This document shows, in pieces, positions 6,761-13,543 of a stretch of DNA of 35,464 nt. A program made the position numbers and the translations under genes. Positions within the stretch are counted from its first letter, which is position 1, and every line of letters starts with the position of its first letter. The notes beneath the pieces were generated by a model that saw nothing but the letters and a program-made list of their open reading frames with translations, did not search any database and was not told the origin of the DNA. Source of the DNA: a virus; the IMG/VR virus record IMGVR_UViG_3300005068_000173, positions 1 to 35,464 of that record; one strand, given 5' to 3'.

Positions 6761-7456
6761 ATGCGGCGGGACGTATTCATTGAGACACATAACGTCGGGG
6801 CGTTGCGCCGGGCCATGTCGGTGTTGACCGACACCGAGCGCGGGCAACCGGGCATCGGCGTTGTGCAGGGCGAGGCGGGACGCGGCAAAACCATGGCCGC
6901 GACGGAATGGCATGCCGTAAACGGCGGCGTATTCCTCCGTGCCATGGAAGGCTGGACCCAACATGCCTTCATGCAATCCCTGACCTGGGAGCTGACCGGG
7001 GACCGGCCCACGGGCGTGGAACGTTGCAGGCAACGCCTGATGCGTCAGCTTGGCGACACTCCCCAGGTGATCATTGTTGACGAAGCGGACCGCCTGCAAA
7101 TCGGTCGCATCGAAGACTTGCGGGACATTCATGACATGACCGGCTGCCCGGTGCTGCTGATCGGGGAAGAGGGACTTTATCCCCGGCTCCATGCCCGGCG
7201 GCGTATCTATTCACGCGTGACGCAGGTGGTGGATTTCCAGTCGGTCAGCGCCGAGGACTGCCTGCTCTTTGCCCACCAGGCTGCGGCCCTGCACCTGACT
7301 CCGGAAGCGGCGCACCGCCTCGCGCAGATCGCGGGCGGATCGTTTCGCATGGTCTTTGGCTTTCTGCTCAGGCTGGAAGATTATGCCAAAGCCCAGCAGT
7401 GCGATGACGTAGACGTTAAAACGCTTGAAACCGCTGGAATCCGGGGGCGGGCATGA
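6761..7456 (+). CDS. muB: MuB-like AAA+ ATPase, transposition target activator
   Basis: The protein has 231 residues from the ATG at 6761, chosen because AAAGGAGG lies ten bases upstream; a GTG nine codons earlier lies inside the transposase gene. Walker A is GEAGRGKT at 37-44 and Walker B is VIIVDEAD with D107/E108. DRLQIGRIEDLRDIHDM and the following VLLIGEEGLYPRL fit the sensor region, and a helical lid follows. MuB coats DNA, delivers target DNA to the transposase and gives target immunity. Mu B has 312 residues with an N-terminal HTH that is absent here. The stop overlaps the next start (ATGA). Confidence 0.92.
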   Translation: MRRDVFIETHNVGALRRAMSVLTDTERGQPGIGVVQGEAGRGKTMAATEWHAVNGGVFLRAMEGWTQHAFMQSLTWELTGDRPTGVERCRQRLMRQLGDTPQVIIVDEADRLQIGRIEDLRDIHDMTGCPVLLIGEEGLYPRLHARRRIYSRVTQVVDFQSVSAEDCLLFAHQAAALHLTPEAAHRLAQIAGGSFRMVFGFLLRLEDYAKAQQCDDVDVKTLETAGIRGRA

Positions 7457-8097
7457 AGTCCACGCAAATGGACCACCTCCGCGCCGTGGTGCAGGGGCTG
7501 TCCCGCAACGGCGAATTGGCGTTGAGCAATGCCCTGGTTTACCGCGCACTGGACGTGGAGTGCGACGCCGAACGCGCCGTGGTCCGGCGGCAGCTCAATG
7601 AAATGGTCCGGCGGCACGAGCTGGAACGCACGGGACGCGGGGAATATCGGTACAATTCCAAGGCCCGTCCCGGCCGCTCCGCCCCAGGGTATCAACGGAT
7701 GTGGCGCGCGATTCGGGCCAGCAAGGGGACATTTTCGTATTCCGAAATCGCGGCGGTATCGCACGTGGAAATCAGTTTTGTGAACCGTTACTGCCGGTTT
7801 TTGCTGACGGAAAACTGCATTCGCAAAAACGGCAAGGACGGTACGCGGCTGCTTTTCTCTCTGACGGCGAAGGGGCGGGAAACGCGCAGCACGCCATACC
7901 CGCCCAGGCGCATTGCCCCGCCGTTCGAAGCGGAGCGCAAGGCCATGAGCCGCATGGCCCGCGTGTTTTTTGAGGACGATCTCTATGGTGCCAAAGCCCG
8001 GAAAGTGATCGCAAAAGAGTGCCGGACCATCCTGGCCCGGTTTGGCGGTGAAATCGAAGGAGGCGACAATGGACGGAATGAGTCGAAAGACGGGTAA
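7453..8097 (+). CDS. Protein with two winged-helix-like domains
   Basis: The protein has 214 residues. Residues 5-70 (MDHLRAVVQGLSRNGELALS to ERTGRGEYRYN) and 80-150 (WRAIRASKGTFSYSEIAAVS to DGTRLLFSLTAKG) each read as a winged helix: helix, HTH, and a beta wing with an aromatic. A basic linker (TPYPPRRIAPPFEAERKAMS) and a helical tail follow. No catalytic motif is visible. It is coupled to muB by an ATGA overlap, so it could help the transposition machinery recognise DNA or regulate early genes. I cannot name a family. Confidence 0.75.
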   Translation: MKSTQMDHLRAVVQGLSRNGELALSNALVYRALDVECDAERAVVRRQLNEMVRRHELERTGRGEYRYNSKARPGRSAPGYQRMWRAIRASKGTFSYSEIAAVSHVEISFVNRYCRFLLTENCIRKNGKDGTRLLFSLTAKGRETRSTPYPPRRIAPPFEAERKAMSRMARVFFEDDLYGAKARKVIAKECRTILARFGGEIEGGDNGRNESKDG

Positions 8098-8329
8098 CGG
8101 CTCCTGGCGCGCGCCGGTCGGGCCGATCAGCCGGAACATCAGCAGCGCGGCCCTGGAGCTGAAGGCGCTGATACAGCGCGGCATGAGCAGCGAGGACATG
8201 GCCCAGGCCACGCAACATTGCAACACGATTCTTTGCGAGAGCGAACGCGTGGCCGAATTGGAAACCTCCGCCCCTGTGGTGCTGCTTTGCGCGAGCATAC
8301 GCGGCGGCGGGAAGAAAACCGTGCAATAG
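8069..8329 (+). CDS. Unrecognised small early protein
   Basis: The gene encodes 86 residues from the ATG at 8069, which has GAAGGAGG six bases upstream, inside the end of the previous gene (29-base overlap). It looks helical with a short basic start (MDGMSRKTGNGSWRAPVGP) and a middle stretch ALELKALIQRGMSSEDMAQA. No motif is recognised. The next gene, gam, follows after nine bases with AGGAGG. Confidence 0.7.
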   Translation: MDGMSRKTGNGSWRAPVGPISRNISSAALELKALIQRGMSSEDMAQATQHCNTILCESERVAELETSAPVVLLCASIRGGGKKTVQ

Positions 8330-8338
8330 GAGGATGTT

Positions 8339-8851
8339 GTGGCGAGGTTGAAACCCAGAACCCGGATCATTGCGGACGTCAAGCAGGCCGAGGCGGCCAT
8401 GCATGAATTGGCGTCGTTGAGCCGGGAGGTTGCGGCCATTGATCTGGACGCCCAGGAGGCCATGGACCAGATCAAGAAAAATGCACGGGCAGAAATGGAG
8501 CCGCTCCAGGCCCGGCGCAAGGAGCTGGAAGGCGCGCTGTGCACGTTCGGCGAGCTGAACAAGGGCGAGTTGTTCAGCCGCAAGCGCAGTGTGGAAACCC
8601 CGTTCGGGGCGTATGGATTCCGTAAGTCCACCAAGCTCTTGACCGCTGCCAAGGTGACGCTCGGCATGGTCCTGGAGCGGCTCAAAGAACTGAATATCAA
8701 GGATGCGGTCCGCGTCAAGGAAAGCGTGGACAAGGAAGCCCTGCGGGAATGGCCCGAGGAACGGCTCGAGGCCGTGGGCATGCGCCGGGTGGTCAAAGAT
8801 GAATTCTTTATCGAAGTCAACGCGGACGCGCTGGACGAATCCGCACCATAG
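8339..8851 (+). CDS. gam: Gam-like host-nuclease inhibitor
   Basis: The protein has 170 residues, close to Mu Gam (174), starting with GTG behind AGGAGG. A long helical, coiled-coil N-terminal half (VAAIDLDAQEAMDQIKKNAR) is followed by the Gam core with TPFGAYGFRKSTKLL and LKELNIKDAVRVKESVDKEA. Mu Gam binds the ends of double-stranded linear DNA like a Ku protein and protects infecting phage DNA from exonucleases. The place between the transposition genes and GemA is as in Mu. Confidence 0.9.
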   Translation: MARLKPRTRIIADVKQAEAAMHELASLSREVAAIDLDAQEAMDQIKKNARAEMEPLQARRKELEGALCTFGELNKGELFSRKRSVETPFGAYGFRKSTKLLTAAKVTLGMVLERLKELNIKDAVRVKESVDKEALREWPEERLEAVGMRRVVKDEFFIEVNADALDESAP

Positions 8852-8870
8852 GAAATCCGGGAGGATCGAC

Positions 8871-9143
8871 ATGACCAAAAAAGAATTGGTGGCTGCGGTT
8901 GCCCAAAGCACGGTGTGCTTGGAGATGGAGGCTCGGCTCGCGGTGGAAGCGGTGCTGGAGGAGATCACTGCGGAGCTGACCCGGGGCGGGCGCGTGAGCC
9001 TGCATAAGTTCGGCACGTTTGAAACCAAAGAACGCCCGGCCCGCCAGGGCCGCAACCCGCAGACTGGCGAAGCCGTGGACATCCCGGCCGGACGGCGCAT
9101 CCGATTCCGCCCGGCCAGGGCGCTCAAGGAGGCGGTGCAATGA
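8871..9143 (+). CDS. HU-family DNA-binding protein
   Basis: The protein has 90 residues from the ATG at 8871 behind GGGAGGATCG. It begins MTKKELVAAVAQST, and has the family core VSLHKFGTFETKERPARQGR and the DNA-arm region NPQTGEAVDIPA, followed by FRPARALKEAV, so it is full length and intact. HU bends DNA and is required for assembly of the Mu transpososome at the left end. A phage-borne copy would make transposition less dependent on host HU. Its stop overlaps the next start. Confidence 0.96.
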   Translation: MTKKELVAAVAQSTVCLEMEARLAVEAVLEEITAELTRGGRVSLHKFGTFETKERPARQGRNPQTGEAVDIPAGRRIRFRPARALKEAVQ

Positions 9144-9316
9144 CGGAGCTGCGGGTCGATCAAGCGATTAACATCCTGGAGTACCTGGAGAGCAACCACG
9201 CCCAGTTTGTGGCCAGCCTGGAGTCTCTGGGTATCGAAGACGCCGAGGACGAGGCTAGCGAGATTGAGCGGATCCTTTGCGAGATCGGCGGAGCCGCCGA
9301 CTGCGACGAACGATAG
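9140..9316 (+). CDS. Small acidic protein (58 residues)
   Basis: An ATG overlaps the HU stop (ATGA) and has AAGGAGG seven bases upstream, so this short frame is very likely translated. The product is strongly acidic and helical (ESLGIEDAEDEASEIERILC), with two cysteines near the C-terminus. No family is recognised. It ends at TAG just before a GC hairpin at 9321-9338. Confidence 0.65.
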   Translation: MTELRVDQAINILEYLESNHAQFVASLESLGIEDAEDEASEIERILCEIGGAADCDER

Positions 9317-9320
9317 CGAA

Positions 9321-9338
9321 ACCGCCCTGCGGGGCGGT
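9321..9338 (+). terminator. GC hairpin without T tract
   Basis: ACCGCCC at 9321-9327 and GGGCGGT at 9332-9338 form a perfect 7-bp stem with a four-base loop, five bases after the stop of the 58-residue gene. No T run follows, so it may be an RNA-stabilising or pausing structure, not a full terminator. Confidence 0.4.
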
Positions 9339-9386
9339 CGCCGGGGCGTGGCGGCCCTGGCCTGATGAGCAGCCAAGGGGAACAAC

Positions 9387-9620
9387 ATGCCGAATACGAC
9401 GGTATCCGAAATCAGGCAGCGGCTGACCCGTTGCAGCAAAGGCAGCCTAGTCCATTTTGCGGCGACATTGTTGGCAAAAATGAACGATGTGGACACTCTG
9501 GAAAGAGTGTTGCGCCAATTGGAACACAACACCGTCGCGGACAAGCAACGCGCAATCATGAAGCAGGCCGAACGCCTGGGGATGACCAAGGACGGTCGCC
9601 GTGACCGGAGGGAGTCATGA
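9387..9620 (+). CDS. Unrecognised small protein
   Basis: The gene encodes 77 residues from an ATG behind AAGGGGAAC. The protein is helical and basic toward the end (AERLGMTKDGRRDRRES), with VSEIRQRLTRCSKGSLVHFA near the start. No motif is recognised. Its stop overlaps the start of the next gene (ATGA), supporting translation as part of the middle operon. Confidence 0.65.
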   Translation: MPNTTVSEIRQRLTRCSKGSLVHFAATLLAKMNDVDTLERVLRQLEHNTVADKQRAIMKQAERLGMTKDGRRDRRES

Positions 9621-9868
9621 TCTGGCAAGACTACGTGATATCCGCTGTGGGCTGGGCGTTTGCCGTGGCCCTGGTGCCGACGCTGCGGCCCGGCGCGCCC
9701 AAGCCGCCCGCCCTGACATCGTTTTGCAACGCGGCCTTGCTGTGGGTGCTTGGTTTGACCATGTCCACGCTCGGCACGCGCCTGGGGGCGCTGTCCATGC
9801 TTGTCACCTCCGGCTGCTGGGCGGTCATCGGGATCCAGGGCATCCGTATCAGAGGAGAAAAACCATGA
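9617..9868 (+). CDS. Small membrane protein
   Basis: The protein has 83 residues, starting behind GGAGGGAG. Hydrophobic segments at about residues 5-22 (YVISAVGWAFAVALVP) and 40-75 (ALLWVLGLTMSTLGTRLGAL and the stretch after it) suggest two or three membrane passes, with a basic C-terminus (IRIRGEKP). No family is recognised. In size it resembles small phage inner-membrane proteins of the middle operon. It overlaps gemA by four bases. Confidence 0.7.
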   Translation: MIWQDYVISAVGWAFAVALVPTLRPGAPKPPALTSFCNAALLWVLGLTMSTLGTRLGALSMLVTSGCWAVIGIQGIRIRGEKP

Positions 9869-10320
9869 GCAGCCCCGCAGAAAGCCGCCGGTCCCTGCTG
9901 GCCAAGGTCCACATCGCCAAAAAGCAGCTCGGCATGAGCGACGACGATTACCGCCAGATGCTGCTGGACCGCTTTGACGTGGAATCCGCCGGGAAACTGC
10001 CGTTCCTCAAGCTGAACGAGCTGGTGCGGCATTTCGCGGCCCTGGGCGCGGTGTTCACCTCCAGCCGCAAACGCGCGCCAAAGCCCCGGACCAATTTTTA
10101 CGAAGTGCCGGACGGTGTGCATTTCGACCGGCAAAAGCGGCTGATCGCGGCCATGTGGCACGCCCTGGGCTGGCAAATGAGCAGCCTGGACGCCAGGTGC
10201 GCCCGTCAGTTCAAGGTGGACAAGTTCCTGTGGCTCAAGGACCAGGGGCAGCTCCAGACCCTGGCCAAAGACTTGCACAACCGGTGCAAGCAGAAGGGCT
10301 TGAACCCGGAGTGCCTCTAG
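9865..10320 (+). CDS. gemA: GemA / Mu gp16-family regulatory protein
   Basis: The protein has 151 residues from the ATG at 9865 behind AGAGGAGAAA. It carries the DUF1018 (gp16/GemA) pattern: LLAKVHIAKKQLGMSDDDYR at the start, HFDRQKRLIAAMWHALGWQM in the middle, and FLWLKDQGQLQTLAKDLHNR near the end. In Mu, GemA is an early product reported to alter host gene expression and DNA supercoiling; its mechanism is not settled. Position just upstream of the middle/late regulators agrees with Mu. A longer frame from 9601 is a shadow. Confidence 0.9.
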   Translation: MSSPAESRRSLLAKVHIAKKQLGMSDDDYRQMLLDRFDVESAGKLPFLKLNELVRHFAALGAVFTSSRKRAPKPRTNFYEVPDGVHFDRQKRLIAAMWHALGWQMSSLDARCARQFKVDKFLWLKDQGQLQTLAKDLHNRCKQKGLNPECL

Positions 10321-10704
10321 GTGTCTGAGCCGGATATCGCCACGTTGCGGCGGGAAGTGGTGGCCCGGTACGGCACGGTGCACGCCTTCTGCCGCGCGGT
10401 CACGGGCCTCAACCGGGCCACGGTCTACATGGTCCTGGCAGGGCGCTACCCCGGCGATGTGGAGCGGCAGGCCGCGCGCATCCGGGACGCCCTGAACGGA
10501 CAGACGGGACTGGAGGCCAAGGCGTTCCGGGCCATCAAGAGCGTGGCCTGCGCACGATGCGACGAGCAGAGGCCGTGCAGCCGTTGTGACGAGCTGTTCC
10601 GGGATCAGGCGCGGGCCGTGCTGCACATTTCTCAAGTTGATTGTCCAGGAGGTTGTGAAAATGACTGCGCGACACCTGAAAGAATTCGCCGACCTGTACG
10701 GTAA
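10321..10704 (+). CDS. HTH protein with CxxC-x5-CxxC cluster
   Basis: The protein has 127 residues, starting with GTG directly after the gemA stop with GGAGTG upstream. Residues 10-60 look like a Cro/XRE HTH (GTVHAFCRAVTGLNRATVYM then GRYPGDVERQAARIRDAL), which resembles the N-terminal HTH of Mu B, a domain the MuB homologue here lacks. C77, C80, C86 and C89 form a probable zinc site, and C108, C112 and C116 follow. It lies where Mu has genes leading up to mor. A DNA-binding regulator is the best guess. Confidence 0.7.
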   Translation: MSEPDIATLRREVVARYGTVHAFCRAVTGLNRATVYMVLAGRYPGDVERQAARIRDALNGQTGLEAKAFRAIKSVACARCDEQRPCSRCDELFRDQARAVLHISQVDCPGGCENDCATPERIRRPVR

Positions 10705-11095
10705 AGGGTTTCGCCCGTATCAGGGGGAAATCCTGCCCAGTGTGTACAATAAATTGAAATGCAAAGATCCTGGAAAAGCTTACTGGATTTGCAAGTGGCC
10801 TATCTTGTATTGTTTCGGCTGCAATAAGCGATGCACCCCCAAAACCCCGCATGGATTTCAGGTCATGTTGCCTTCAGCTCGTCCTGAATCAACCGGCAAA
10901 TTTGCTATTTCCCCGGCGGAAATGCTGGCGTCCAAGTCGTTCCTCCGGGCGGACGAAGCGGCGTATTGCCTGTCCGTCAGTCCGCGCAAGGTGTACGCGC
11001 TGGCGTACGAGGGAAAACTCATCCGCCATGTGGACAACCCCTTCCGCGTCACAGCGGAATCTGTTATCGATGAAATGAAACGTATTGACTGGTAA
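10661..11095 (+). CDS. Excisionase/MerR-like HTH protein in Mor position
   Basis: The protein has 144 residues from the ATG at 10661, chosen because AGGAGG lies eight bases upstream; it overlaps the previous gene by 44 bases. The N-terminal half has a cysteine pattern (CKWPILYCFGCNKRC). Residues 95-140 are an HTH of the excisionase/MerR-like type: FLRADEAAYCLSVSPRKVYA, then EGKLIRHVDNPFRVTAESVI. In Mu, Mor and C are HTH activators of middle and late transcription encoded in this interval. No Mor/C-family protein is present, so this and the preceding gene are the candidates for that job. The base composition is less GC-rich than the flanks. Confidence 0.7.
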   Translation: MTARHLKEFADLYGKGFRPYQGEILPSVYNKLKCKDPGKAYWICKWPILYCFGCNKRCTPKTPHGFQVMLPSARPESTGKFAISPAEMLASKSFLRADEAAYCLSVSPRKVYALAYEGKLIRHVDNPFRVTAESVIDEMKRIDW

Positions 11096-11106
11096 CGGAG
11101 GCCATC

Positions 11107-11712
11107 ATGCAGAATCTCTTGACCTTGTTCGGTGTACTCTCATTTCTTGCCGCGCTTGTCGGTGCCATCCTGCCCCGATTTGTTTTGCCTTTTTTCCCCA
11201 GGGAAAAACGTACCCGTATCCGGGCGCTCGGCATCTATCTTCCTGCCATGATTATTTTTTTTATTCTGGGAACCGCTTTTGCGCCTAAGGACGAAGCGGA
11301 CGTCTATCTGGACCAACTTAAGGCCGAGGCCGAAATCGCGGACAAGGAATACGCGCCGCGCCGCGCTGAAGCGGCAAAACAGGCACCCGTCATTGTAAAG
11401 CATTCCCCGGAACGCATTGCAGCCAGCCGCGAGGCCGTGCGCGAACTCTATGCCCAGCTCATGGCGTTCAAGGATGATCCCGTTTTTCATCAAAAAGGAT
11501 TCGGGACAGGACTCCCCTATACGCACAGCTGGCTTCAACGGGTGCAGCAGGTCGACGGTGAAATGTCCATTAAAAAAGGGTATTCCTTGAATCTGGCGTC
11601 CTCTGCCGGATATCTCCGGCAGCTCGGCATGGAGTACATGCGCAGTCATGGGCAAGAAAACCAATATACCCGAACTTTTCGTGGTTATGTCGAGGAAGGC
11701 CTCGCCGAATAA
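11107..11712 (+). CDS. Membrane-anchored protein, unrecognised
   Basis: The protein has 201 residues, starting behind GGAGG. Two hydrophobic segments, about residues 5-30 (LFGVLSFLAALVGAILPRFV) and 40-60 (IRALGIYLPAMIIFFILGTA), are followed by a soluble helical part of about 140 residues (DVYLDQLKAEAEIADKEY). No signal cleavage site is clear. It is the last gene before a strong terminator, and AT-richer than the genes around it. It could take part in lysis or superinfection exclusion at the membrane; nothing in the sequence decides this. Confidence 0.7.
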   Translation: MQNLLTLFGVLSFLAALVGAILPRFVLPFFPREKRTRIRALGIYLPAMIIFFILGTAFAPKDEADVYLDQLKAEAEIADKEYAPRRAEAAKQAPVIVKHSPERIAASREAVRELYAQLMAFKDDPVFHQKGFGTGLPYTHSWLQRVQQVDGEMSIKKGYSLNLASSAGYLRQLGMEYMRSHGQENQYTRTFRGYVEEGLAE

Positions 11713-11739
11713 TCCATCCCTCAGCCCAACCCCTTCCAG

Positions 11740-11764
11740 AGCACCCGCCAGCGGGTGCTTTTTT
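11740..11764 (+). terminator. Strong intrinsic terminator
   Basis: AGCACCCGC (11740-11748) pairs perfectly with GCGGGTGCT (11751-11759) and runs directly into six T residues (11759-11764). This is a textbook rho-independent terminator separating the early/middle operon from the late genes. Confidence 0.9.
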
Positions 11765-11815
11765 GTTTGCATGCCGCGCCCCCCCTTCTGAACCCAGCCA
11801 TCATCCCCGCTATTC

Positions 11816-11842
11816 TGCTCCCTGAAAACCAAACAGGGAGCA
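11816..11842 (+). promoter_or_regulatory. Inverted repeat covering the ribosome site of the first late gene
   Basis: TGCTCCCTG (11816-11824) and CAGGGAGCA (11834-11842) are perfect 9-base inverted repeats with a nine-base loop. The right arm contains AGGGAG, the ribosome site for the GTG at 11847. As RNA the stem would hide that site. As DNA it could be the binding site of the late activator, because TATTCT at 11811-11816 is a possible -10 without a -35, as in activator-dependent Mu promoters. Confidence 0.55.
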
Positions 11843-11846
11843 TTTC

Positions 11847-12278
11847 GTGGACGCACTTCCCGCCATTCTCATCCGTGAACCAAGCACGGACCAAGGCACC
11901 GAGGGCCGCCTTGTGGTCCCGGACATCGGCTTCACCTGCTTCACTCTGGAACTGCCCTGGCGTGGCAACGAGCCGTGCGTGTCCTGCATCCCGTGCGGGT
12001 CATACACCTGCGTCGTGGCCCAATCACCGCGCTTCGGGCGCGTGTACCACGTCCAGGCCGTGCCGGGCCGCACACACATCCTGATCCACTCCGGCAACCT
12101 GGCCGGTGACGTTTCCCTCGGCTTCATGAGCAACGTGGAGGGCTGCATCCTGCTCGGCTCCCGGCGCGGCACGCTCCAAGGTCAATGCGCCGTGCTGGTC
12201 TCCCGCGCCACGGTGCGCCGTTTCATGGCCGCCACCAGCGGCATCCCCCTGCAACTGACCATCCAACAAGGAGATTAA
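11847..12278 (+). CDS. DUF5675-family protein, lysis cassette
   Basis: The protein has 143 residues, starting with GTG six bases after AGGGAG. It matches the pattern I know for DUF5675: REPSTDQGTEGRLVVPDIGF, TLELPWRGNEPCVSCIPCGS, then RTHILIHSGNLAGDVSLGFM and GCILLGSRRG. The family is common in phages beside holins and endolysins. The H...GN...GC arrangement recalls the His and Cys of L,D-transpeptidase folds, but identity of active residues is inference. With no recognisable muramidase or amidase elsewhere in the window, it is the best candidate for a cell-wall-acting lysis protein. Confidence 0.8.
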   Translation: MDALPAILIREPSTDQGTEGRLVVPDIGFTCFTLELPWRGNEPCVSCIPCGSYTCVVAQSPRFGRVYHVQAVPGRTHILIHSGNLAGDVSLGFMSNVEGCILLGSRRGTLQGQCAVLVSRATVRRFMAATSGIPLQLTIQQGD

Positions 12279-12279
12279 G

Positions 12280-12906
12280 ATGCTGGACGTCTTGCTTGGC
12301 GGCATCACGGGCCTGATCGGCACGATCTGGTCCGGCTATAACCAGCGCAAGGTCAAGGCGCTGGAAATTGAGGACAAGAAGGCCGCCCGCGCGCACGAGC
12401 TGGCCATGGTCGGGGCGGAAAGCCAGGCCATGCTGGCCGAGGCCGAGGCGAACATCAAGGTGACCACGGCCCAGGTGGAAGGCGTGGTCGCTCTGGAGGA
12501 AGTCAAGGCCTTCACCACCAGCCAGCGCACCGGAAACGCCAACGTGTTCCTGGAGAGCTTCATGGAGCGCATGTTTTCGGCCCAGGGCTGGGTAGCGTAT
12601 CTGGCCCAGCCCGTGGGCGTGCTGATCTGCCTGCTGTTCGGGCTGGTGGACACCCTCAAGGGGCTGGCCCGGCCCGGCATCACGGCCTACCTGCTCGGCG
12701 TGAGCACCTGGGTCACGGTCCAGGCCTGGCGCGTGCTGGACGCCCAGGGCGTGACCCTTTCCCCGGCCCAGGCCGAAACCTTGCTGGCCCAGGTGATCGG
12801 CACGGTGCTGTACCTCACGGTCACGGCCGTGACCTGGTGGTTCGGCGACCGCATGACAGCCAAGGGGTTTGACCGCCTGACCCGTGCGGGCAAGGGGCGC
12901 GACTGA
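12280..12906 (+). CDS. Holin-like membrane protein
   Basis: The protein has 208 residues behind AAGGAGATT. A short hydrophobic start (LLGGITGLIGTIW) is followed by a charged helix to residue 80 (ALEIEDKKAARAHELAMVGA). Membrane segments lie at about residues 105-125 (AQPVGVLICLLFGLVDTL), 133-150 and 170-195 (VIGTVLYLTVTAVTWWFGDR). This layout fits three-transmembrane phage holins that open the inner membrane at lysis. Position between DUF5675 and DUF2730 supports a lysis role. The stop overlaps the next ATG by one base. Confidence 0.7.
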   Translation: MLDVLLGGITGLIGTIWSGYNQRKVKALEIEDKKAARAHELAMVGAESQAMLAEAEANIKVTTAQVEGVVALEEVKAFTTSQRTGNANVFLESFMERMFSAQGWVAYLAQPVGVLICLLFGLVDTLKGLARPGITAYLLGVSTWVTVQAWRVLDAQGVTLSPAQAETLLAQVIGTVLYLTVTAVTWWFGDRMTAKGFDRLTRAGKGRD

Positions 12907-13229
12907 TGGATTTGCCCACCATCGACATCATCCTGCGGATCGTCCAGATCGTGGTGCTGCCCATTGTGGGGTGGCTGATCAAGCTGCTGCACGATCTGCG
13001 GCGGGATTCCGCCGCCCTGGAACAGCGCGTGGGCCAGATTGAAACCTGCCTGGCCAGCGTCCCCAGCGAAAGCGCGCTGCATGAGCTGGCCCTGTCCATC
13101 ACGGGCCTGCGCGGCGACCTCAAGGTGGCGGTGGAGAAAATTGACGGCCTGGGCAAGGTGGTCAGCCGCGTGGAGCAAGTGGTGGGGCGGCATGAGGACT
13201 ATTTGCTCAATGGAGGCGCACACAAATGA
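12906..13229 (+). CDS. DUF2730-family membrane/coiled-coil protein (Mu gp25 position)
   Basis: The protein has 107 residues with one N-terminal membrane segment (IILRIVQIVVLPIVGWLIKL, residues 8-27) and a following coiled coil (LRRDSAALEQRVGQIETCLA and onward to residue 100). This is the DUF2730 layout of Mu-like phages, which sits between lysis and terminase genes. An i-spanin-like role is possible from topology but unproven. Both ends overlap neighbouring genes, indicating coupled translation. Confidence 0.75.
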   Translation: MDLPTIDIILRIVQIVVLPIVGWLIKLLHDLRRDSAALEQRVGQIETCLASVPSESALHELALSITGLRGDLKVAVEKIDGLGKVVSRVEQVVGRHEDYLLNGGAHK

Positions 13230-13543
13230 GCTATGACTACGACCAGCTCGTGGCGGAGCATCAGCGCATCACCATCCTGCGGCTGTTGGCCGAGGACGCG
13301 GACTACGCGCTGAACGACAGCCTGATCCGGGACATGGTCACGAGATACGGCTTTGCGCCCAGCCGCGACCGCGTGCGCACGCAGCTTTCCTGGCTGGCCG
13401 AACAGGGGCTGGTCACGCTTGCGCCCTCGGGCGGCTGTTTGGTGGCCCGCTTGACCGAGCGTGGCGAGGACGTGGCCCGGGGCCGCGCCACGGTGCCGGG
13501 CGTGAAACGTCCGTCCCCGGGCGAACTGGCGGGCGAACTCTGA
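13226..13543 (+). CDS. Mu gp26-like winged-helix protein
   Basis: The protein has 105 residues behind GGAGG. It has a compact winged helix: QRITILRLLAEDADYALNDS, RYGFAPSRDRVRTQLSWLAE, then GLVTLAPSGGCLVARLTERG as the wing. This corresponds to the family annotated as VpaChn25_0724-type phage proteins, found in the gp26 slot of Mu-like genomes. The function is not established; a DNA-packaging or structural accessory is usual speculation. ATGA and TGATG overlaps tie it to gp25 and gp27. Confidence 0.75.
   Translation: MSYDYDQLVAEHQRITILRLLAEDADYALNDSLIRDMVTRYGFAPSRDRVRTQLSWLAEQGLVTLAPSGGCLVARLTERGEDVARGRATVPGVKRPSPGELAGEL

Noticed and set aside
9601-10320. Extended GTG start for GemA giving 239 residues
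   Set aside because: The extra part is an out-of-frame reading of the small membrane protein gene; the ATG at 9865 has AGAGGAGAAA and fits the family.
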